This document shows positions 12,801 to 21,800 of a DNA stretch of 64,000 nt, piece by piece. The notes below the pieces were generated by a model that saw only the letters and a program-made list of their open reading frames with translations, was not told the DNA's origin and did no database searches. Each line of letters opens with the position of its first letter. Position 1 is the first letter of the stretch. The translations under genes and the position numbers were made by a program. The stretch lies in assembly GCF_963676685.1 (NCBI RefSeq), contig NC_092345.1, positions 85,067,592-85,131,591 on the forward strand, written 5' to 3'. This stretch comes from Mytilus edulis (Eukaryota > Mollusca > Bivalvia > Mytilida > Mytilidae).

Positions 12801-15800
12801 ATTCTGGAAATAATTACCCACTGAGAGGTAGTAAGGCAACAGTATATGAAGGAGGAACTCGGGCTTCAGCTTTCGTATATGGTTTGGGAATTCAGAAAAA
12901 TGATACTGTTTTTGACGGGTAATAAATCTAAAATTAGTAGTACATTTTTTTTTACTGTGTTGAGAATTTATGCAAATTACTAAAAGAAACATACTTCCAG
13001 TTTATATTGTAGTTACTTCAGTGGTGTACTTGCTTTGCTGTTACTATAACATGGATTGTTTTCGAATTAATGTATTAATATAACTACAAATTATATTTTT
13101 TTCTTCAAAGTTGACATGATAATATATTAAAAAATGTAAAATTTCAACCACACGACTTCCAATATTGAGCTGATTGTTTGCTTTATTATTGCTGTTTTAG
13201 TATGATTCATGCTGTGGACTGGATGCCAACAATTCTCTCTGCTGCTGGAGGAGGTCAAGGTATGTAGATATATTTCAGTCAGTTTCAAATTTTCAGTTTT
13301 ATGAATAAATTGGATAAAAGATAGTCATTTTCTTTGAAAGATAAATGTATTGTAGCGGGCAGGGGCTTGAAATGCTTCGACCCAAAAGTTTTTACTCAAA
13401 TTATATGAGTAGTTTATAAATAACAAAGTCAGTACGACAAGATATGAGCTGGTCAGTATAATATAGGCATTTGCTAAAAGTCACGTAAATAAGTTTCTAT
13501 CCTTTATTCATTTCTAGAATCATATATTTTCATTTATATTCAAGATAAACAACAATTTAAACTAGTAATATACTTAAACTATAGACTTAAATGATATGAC
13601 AAGAATCTATTCCGTATGATACATGTACAAAGTTATCTCTACACTCAAGAGATATTCATTAACTTATCTCTAAACTCAAGAGATATTTATTAACTTATCT
13701 CTACACTCAAGAGATAATATGTTGGTGTGTCAGAAAAATACATAAAAAGGCTGAGTCCTGCTATCCTAATAAGAAAATAAATTACCTAAGAGAAAATCCT
13801 AACTTCAAGTGAATTTAATCAGAATACCTCTTTCTGACATTTGTACATATAGTTGTAACTGATAACTCACCAGTTACATAAAACATGTTTATTATTATTA
13901 GTTATATTCAGAACCTTTCCTGAATAACTAACAACTGTTTTGTTTATCATAATTTCCAGACCTTTAGGAAATTATCCCTTACTTGCCTAATGTTTTCTTA
14001 TTTAATCCTATTTATTACAAAATGACAAACGTTAACAGTAACTATAAACTTCAATGAACAATTTCAATAATTCTAACTTTAAAAGATAAACTAGAAATAA
14101 AACTTCAAAAAGTCCGTTAAAATGAAATATATATTCCTTTTAAACTTTGAAAACGCTAACTTTACTATTTTCCTTTACAATTTAACCTTTAAATAAATGA
14201 AGTTTCTAAGAAAATTTAACCATTTTTACTGAAATAATTTACGAGCAAATAAAATACTAACTGTAAGAACCAAAAGTTTAAGCAGAACTGACGACCAAGC
14301 GTCGAAATTACGTCAATGTTGGATTGTTGGATGGTTGGATGGTTGGATGGTTGGATTGTTGGATCGCGCGCTTGCCGTCCAACCAAATATTTGAATACTT
14401 AAATAAATTACAAAAATCACAATAATATACAATTTTAGTAACCTTTATATAATAAACAAAGTTTGCATGGTACTAAACAAGTTTCTATAGTAACTAAAAA
14501 TACAACAATATATACAGCGCCACCGGAAGTCACAATACGTAAACAACATTGCGAAAAGTTATGTGTGTCACCGGCGGACCAAAATGACAAATATCTAGGA
14601 TAGTGAGCATTAACATCTGCAAAACATTGAAGACGTTGACTACAAATACTAAAAGGAATTACAAGAAGTATGTGAAAACAGTTGCCAACACGTAAAAATA
14701 GTGTTTTTATTGAACAATCGTCCCAAGTGACACATGGATTCTACTGCGCATGTCAATACATTACATTTCATTCATAAAATTCAAGCACAGGTGCGTGGAA
14801 TTTACTACGATTTACTACAGTTTCTACAATTGGATCTTCACAAAAATACAAGACATACAGTTGGATTATTCAGTGGATTATTACTATGAACTGGTAAATT
14901 ATTACATGAACTTCAACTGGTTTATCAAATATATACAAATGACAGTAATTCAATATTTCTACAAGAATCATAATATTGTAAATGTTCTAACTTTACTTTA
15001 TTAAATGTTAATTAAAACTTATTTGCTTCAATTATCATATGTTCCAGACTACAAGCATTACAAGTAGTATAATACAAGTTATTTCACACAGTTACTGTTT
15101 CCTACATAATAACTTTCAACAGAATATTAAACAGTATGCTTTATAAATACCAATTTAAAACATACATCAAAAATATCTTACATGTCTATCACACGTCATA
15201 ATAAAATACATGAAAATACATGTACCCTAGTCGTCGTACTCTACATTTTACCCCCTTTCCATTATTTGCGTCCCCGCAAATACTTTAAACTTTTGCAAAA
15301 GTTTCCATTTGAAATTTTTCTATGTCTTAAATACATATTCTTCTTAAAAAGAAATTATTTCTAAAACTGAATGAAATTAGCTTTCTTATTAATACAATCT
15401 ATGATTATAACACAAATACATCATAATATATTAAATTATGTAAAAATTATACATAATTATAAGTCTTTTCATATTATATTTTACAGATACACCTGAAGTT
15501 TCACCATTATGACCATCAGCACGAGGGCAGTAGATACCAGACAGACAGATATATATACCAGATGTGGAAAATTACTGAACGTTATGAACAAACTGGAACA
15601 TGGCTAAGAACCAGAGGTTTCCTGAAGGAAAAATTTTAGTTACTATGCAAACAGTACCAAAACATTTAAATATAAGTTCAAAAATATACCCAAAATTAAC
15701 TTTTAACACTTAAAAGCTTTGACTGTATATATCTAATATAAATAACTTTTTAACTTTTCAACTTTCCAAAATAAATTTTCATTCTAAATTAATTTTTCAA

Positions 15801-18800
15801 TAACTTTTAATCTTATAATAGCCTTAAATTACTTTTGATATTATCAATTCTAATAAACAATACCATAACATTTCTATAACATTTCTATTAAAAATTAAAA
15901 TTACATGTACATCTTTATTCAATCTTAAATTAAATGTCTCTTCATGTAGCTACCAGGGACTTCTTCTGTTTCTTTTGTGCAACTGGAGCATTGTTGCTAC
16001 ATGTACAAAATGTATTGTAGGGGGTGGTTCTGGTGTCAGATCTTTTTCCTTAGTTGTCAAATGTCTATCTATTTCTTCTTTGGATACCCCCTTTCCAGAC
16101 TCTAAATTTGAGTCATGAAATTGCAGTCTTCTCATTGCAATTTGGTTATTTACTTCAACTTGTTCAAGTGTGTCTTCACATTTTGATAGCATCTTTGGTT
16201 CATGTTCAACAACTTCTGCTGAACCAATTACTGTATCTTGATCATACATGTATGGGTTCATTATACTACATGTACTAGTATTACAAGTAACATCTTGGCT
16301 TATGTTAGCTTGGCTACTAATACTATTTACTAAACATGGTGCCATTACTAATGGAAATCTTTCTGAAAATTTCTCAGTGGGTTGTAAAATGCAATCTTGA
16401 ACTGTTTCAGGAGAATCATCATCAAGTCGGTCAATGAAAACATCAACAAAATTTTCAGACCTTGGGGGAGTTTCATAGTAAGCTTCCCCATAAATTTTTC
16501 GTATAAATTCATTTCTTTGGCCAATTTGTGTACAATGGACAGCATGACCACCGAGCAGTATAATTCCTTCTGTTAACTGTATGTCAGCAGGACCCCACTG
16601 AGATTTTATCAACACATCTAGTCCTAACAAAGCTTCGTCTTCTATATTTGCAACTATCATTTCTGTATCAAAACATAAATTTCCTAATTTAATTTCAAAA
16701 ATAGCTTTCCCTAGCTCCTTTAGGGGTTTGCCATCAGCACAAGCTAAAGTATTAGACTTTTCCAAGATTGGTCTATTAACATGAGGAATTTTATTAAAGG
16801 CATACACGGATAATACTGTCCGGACTGCCCCTGTATCTACAGTAAAATTAACCTCAGACCCTTGGATATGTCCTTCAACATAGACTCCATCACTTCGGAG
16901 TACTTGTCTTGCAATAACATTACCTGCAACTGATTGTTCACTTCCTAAAATTGTGTTAGAACAAACTAAATTTGTATCTTCTATAAAAGTGACAGAAGAT
17001 ATATTACTATTACTACTAGTTTCCTCTTTACTATTACTATTACTACTATTTTCCTCTTTACTATTACTATTACTACTAGTTTCCTCTTTACTATTACTAT
17101 TACTACTACATTTACTAGTTTCCTCTTTACTATTACTATTACTAATATTTTCCTCTTTGCTATTACTATTGCAAATATGTTTCTCTTTACTATTACTATT
17201 GCTAATATTTTCCTCTTTGCTATTACTATTGCAAATATGTTTCTCTTTACTATTACTAAAAGTTATACTGCTTGTTGGCTCTTGTACATGTACACCAATA
17301 TTGTCCAATTTTATATGACCGTTTTCATTAAACTTAAGGGCTAACTTCTGGTCAGCTGGGTTAACCCGTTCTAGTTTAATGTATATCCATCTGATTTAAC
17401 TTCACCTTGTGACATACTACTGTTGGGGGGAGTGTAAGGCATATTCATCTGTCTTGGAGGATTAATAGCCATATTATTTCTATAATCTGATTGCCTATTG
17501 GGATTGCTATAGCATTTTCTTGCATAATGACCGGGTCGACCACAATAGTAACATTTTGGGATGTTTTCTGGGTTATTGTTTCTGTCACAATTGTTATTCC
17601 TATAATTCCCATTAGGAACATAGGGTGGGGCGTTGACATTGAAGGGCTGTCTGTCAAACTGTATCTCATCATTTCTTTTCTTGTCTAGGTACATTTGATC
17701 AAACATCTTCTGTAATTCAGCTTTGGTTACTGAAATTACATCTTTTTCTGAACTTGTGGAATCTTGCTTGTTGAAATTGGTGTTCTCTTTCTTTAGTTGC
17801 CTTACTTTGGTATTTCTTCCTGAATTAATGCCCTCATGTGTTTCAGAAGTTATCTCCTTATAGGTAATGACCTCTTGGACTGCTTCCTCTATAGTTTTGG
17901 GGTCTTTATTAAGTTCAAGATGAATTCTTGCTTCAGTATCCGACAGTCCCATTAAAAATCTTTGGAGCAAGTCTTCCTGTCTAATTTTTGCCTGTCTGTT
18001 GGAATACGCCTTATCATATAGGCGTTTTAATTCTGCAGCATAGTCTGCAGTGTCTTCATTAGGTTTTTGGGTACGTCTATTAAATTGTACCTGATATGCT
18101 CTTTTATTCTCAAAAACCCCAAATCTATTCTTAAGTTCTGTGGCTAATTTTGAATAATTCTTTAATGTTTTACTATTAAGCTGATCAAACACAAAATCAC
18201 CAGCTTCCCCTTGAAGTCTGGTTAACAATTCACCCAATTTAGTTCTGTTATCCCAATTTTGAAGATTTGCAACTGCCTCAAATCTATTTATCCAGACCTC
18301 CCATTTTTCTTTTCCTGTGAAAGAAGGGAGTTTGGCATTGGAAAACCCCATTTTTGATTTTGATCGTTTACTTTGGGTTATTACATCTGTATCAATACTA
18401 TTTGTATCCATATCAGAGCATGCATCACTAAATATTTCATCATCAGATTCATCACACTCAGATGCTGATGTGAAATCTAAATTACTATAAGATGTAAAAC
18501 TTGGTTTAATACTTTTTCTAACTTTAGATATAGAATTGCTATTATTAGCAATTGTTGTACTTTTAGCATGTTTTTGCTGCTGACTTGAAGCATTATTATG
18601 CCTATATTGTTTGGTAATACCAGTAAAAGCATTTTGAATGGCTGATACTACTTGACCAGTCATATCTTGTATCGCTACTTTTATACTGTCATATACCCCA
18701 GAATCACCTTGATTTTGAGGTTCAGACTTGTTTTCTATATCATTTTGCTTTTGATATCTGGAGGACCTTCTTGGAGAGCCAGTTTTTCTAGGACTTGGCC

Positions 18801-21800
18801 TCTTACTCAATTTCGATCTGGGTCTTAAGACTATTGTTTCTTCTTCTTCAGTCTCAATACAAGACAAGTCATTAGAAACTTCATTAACTTGGTCACTTTC
18901 AGAATGACATGTTTCATCATCAGTGGTATAGAGAGTATTAACTTCACTGTCTTCTGTGTCATATTGGCTACTATGTCCCCTATTAATATATGTGTCGGTC
19001 TTTCTTGAACGAACAGACCTTGGTTTACTCATTGCACTGTTTATCTATTACACTTCAAAAGGTTCGTATCACAGGATCCAATAAAGTTTAATGAATCCCA
19101 CCGAGGATGCCAAAATTATGTAGCGGGCAGGGGCTTGAAATGCTTCGACCCAAAAGTTTTTACTCAAATTATATGAGTAGTTTATAAATAACAAAGTCAG
19201 TACGACAAGATATGAGCTGGTCAGTATAATATAGGCATTTGCTAAAAGTCACGTAAATAAGTTTCTATCCTTTATTCATTTCTAGAATCATATATTTTCA
19301 TTTATATTCAAGATAAACAACAATTTAAACTAGTAATATACTTAAACTATAGACTTAAATGATATGACAAGAATCTATTCCGTATGATACATGTACAAAG
19401 TTATCTCTACACTCAAGAGATATTCATTAACTTATCTCTAAACTCAAGAGATATTTATTAACTTATCTCTACACTCAAGAGATAATATGTTGGTGTGTCA
19501 GAAAAATACATAAAAAGGCTGAGTCCTGCTATCCTAATAAGAAAATAAATTACCTAAGAGAAAATCCTAACTTCAAGTGAATTTAATCAGAATACCTCTT
19601 TCTGACATTTGTACATATAGTTGTAACTGATAACTCACCAGTTACATAAAACATGTTTATTATTATTAGTTATATTCAGAACCTTTCCTGAATAACTAAC
19701 AACTGTTTTGTTTATCATAATTTCCAGACCTTTAGGAAATTATCCCTTACTTGCCTAATGTTTTCTTATTTAATCCTATTTATTACAAAATGACAAACGT
19801 TAACAGTAACTATAAACTTCAATGAACAATTTCAATAATTCTAACTTTAAAAGATAAACTAGAAATAAAACTTCAAAAAGTCCGTTAAAATGAAATATAT
19901 ATTCCTTTTAAACTTTGAAAACGCTAACTTTACTATTTTCCTTTACAATTTAACCTTTAAATAAATGAAGTTTCTAAGAAAATTTAACCATTTTTACTGA
20001 AATAATTTACGAGCAAATAAAATACTAACTGTAAGAACCAAAAGTTTAAGCAGAACTGACGACCAAGCGTCGAAATTACGTCAATGTTGGATTGTTGGAT
20101 GGTTGGATGGTTGGATGGTTGGATTGTTGGATCGCGCGCTTGCCGTCCAACCAAATATTTGAATACTTAAATAAATTACAAAAATCACAATAATATACAA
20201 TTTTAGTAACCTTTATATAATAAACAAAGTTTGCATGGTACTAAACAAGTTTCTATAGTAACTAAAAATACAACAATATATACAGCGCCACCGGAAGTCA
20301 CAATACGTAAACAACATTGCGAAAAGTTATGTGTGTCACCGGCGGACCAAAATGACAAATATCTAGGATAGTGAGCATTAACATCTGCAAAACATTGAAG
20401 ACGTTGACTACAAATACTAAAAGGAATTACAAGAAGTATGTGAAAACAGTTGCCAACACGTAAAAATAGTGTTTTTATTGAACAATCGTCCCAAGTGACA
20501 CATGGATTCTACTGCGCATGTCAATACATTACATTTCATTCATAAAATTCAAGCACAGGTGCGTGGAATTTACTACGATTTACTACAGTTTCTACAATTG
20601 GATCTTCACAAAAATACAAGACATACAGTTGGATTATTCAGTGGATTATTACTATGAACTGGTAAATTATTACATGAACTTCAACTGGTTTATCAAATAT
20701 ATACAAATGACAGTAATTCAATATTTCTACAAGAATCATAATATTGTAAATGTTCTAACTTTACTTTATTAAATGTTAATTAAAACTTATTTGCTTCAAT
20801 TATCATATGTTCCAGACTACAAGCATTACAAGTAGTATAATACAAGTTATTTCACACAGTTACTGTTTCCTACATAATAACTTTCAACAGAATATTAAAC
20901 AGTATGCTTTATAAATACCAATTTAAAACATACATCAAAAATATCTTACATGTCTATCACACGTCATAATAAAATACATGAAAATACATGTACCCTAGTC
21001 GTCGTACTCTACAGTATCATAGTCCGATACATAGCGGATTACATAAACATTATCTATTTGACTAAGAACAATCTGAAAAAAGAGTGAACTTTTTAAACAC
21101 ATTGTCTGTGTGTGTATACACCTTGAAAAATCTTGGTTTAAAGTGTTACATTTTATCAAGGAAATTGATATGTAATTAATGATCAAATCAACAAAACTGA
21201 ACATTAGAGACACTTTTGCTATGATGTGAATAGACTCACTGTATCTACTCTCGTCTTCTTTGATTTTAATTAATGATCATTTGTTCTGAATTGGTGAAAA
21301 TGGAATATTCGTGTTTCATTTTAATAATGGATTAATAGATTTTTTTTTTTCTCAAGTAAGTGGCATTGATGGTTTGAATATGTGGCCAAGCATAAGTAAA
21401 GGAGTTCCATCCTCCTTGAGGTCAGAGTTCATCTATAACCTCGACGATTCTTTAGTACCTAATATTGGGCGTGCTGCTATTAGGTAAGTGTATAGTAAAA
21501 TATAAAGACATTTTAGAGCTTATAGTTTCATGAATTATTTTTAAATATAAGAGTAAACAATGCTGAAAACTTACACCATTTAATTGTGTCTATTTATGTT
21601 ATTTAAGATTCAAGTTAACATTTGTAACATTTTGAACAGCGGTATACTACTGTTGCCTTTATGTAATATACTCTAAATAGTCAAAAATGTATATAATATT
21701 TCACAAAGAGTTGCTATCTGGTTACTAACGTTGAACTTTAAAAAACAATTGCATGTACTTGTTGCTATAGAATGGGTGATTACAAGTTAATAGAAGGATT

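Larger units (their letters stand above)
13347..21017 (-). mobile_element. Gag-Pro-only LTR retrotransposon in intron 11 (with target duplication)
   Basis: The element runs 13351-21013 (7663 bp), transcribed on the minus strand, antisense to the sulfatase. The 4-bp target duplication GTAT is at 13347-13350 and 21014-21017. LTRs start TGTAG and end CTACA. The order in the element's own direction is LTR 21013-19119, PBS 19112-19095, gag 19032-17371, protease 17395-15950, PPT 15260-15246, LTR 15245-13351. No RT, RNase H or integrase motif was found in the 3.9-kb interior; only ~690 bp without a minus-strand gene follows the protease. The Gag and PR motifs place it near Ty3/gypsy. LTR identity implies a recent insertion; mobility in trans is inferred. 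Confidence 0.9.

Noticed and set aside
13634..13716. CRISPR-like regular repeats
   Set aside because: Only three units, 10-bp spacers, inside a eukaryotic LTR, and no cas genes.
14323..14365. TTGGATGG microsatellite as telomeric repeat
   Set aside because: It is short, imperfect, repeated only in the two LTRs, and differs from the animal telomere unit TTAGGG.
14750..15004. 84-aa plus-strand ORF, repeated at 20518-20772
   Set aside because: Identical because it lies in both LTRs. It is Tyr/Ile/Asn-rich, as expected from AT-rich DNA, and has no domain. A different frame here is the more interesting one.
16953..17318. Plus-strand ORF of almost pure Leu/Ser
   Set aside because: It is the reverse strand of the S-N-S-K-E-E repeat in the protease ORF; a low-complexity shadow.
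13351..21013. Endogenous retrovirus
   Set aside because: No envelope ORF and no pol; the Gag-Pro layout fits an LTR retrotransposon.
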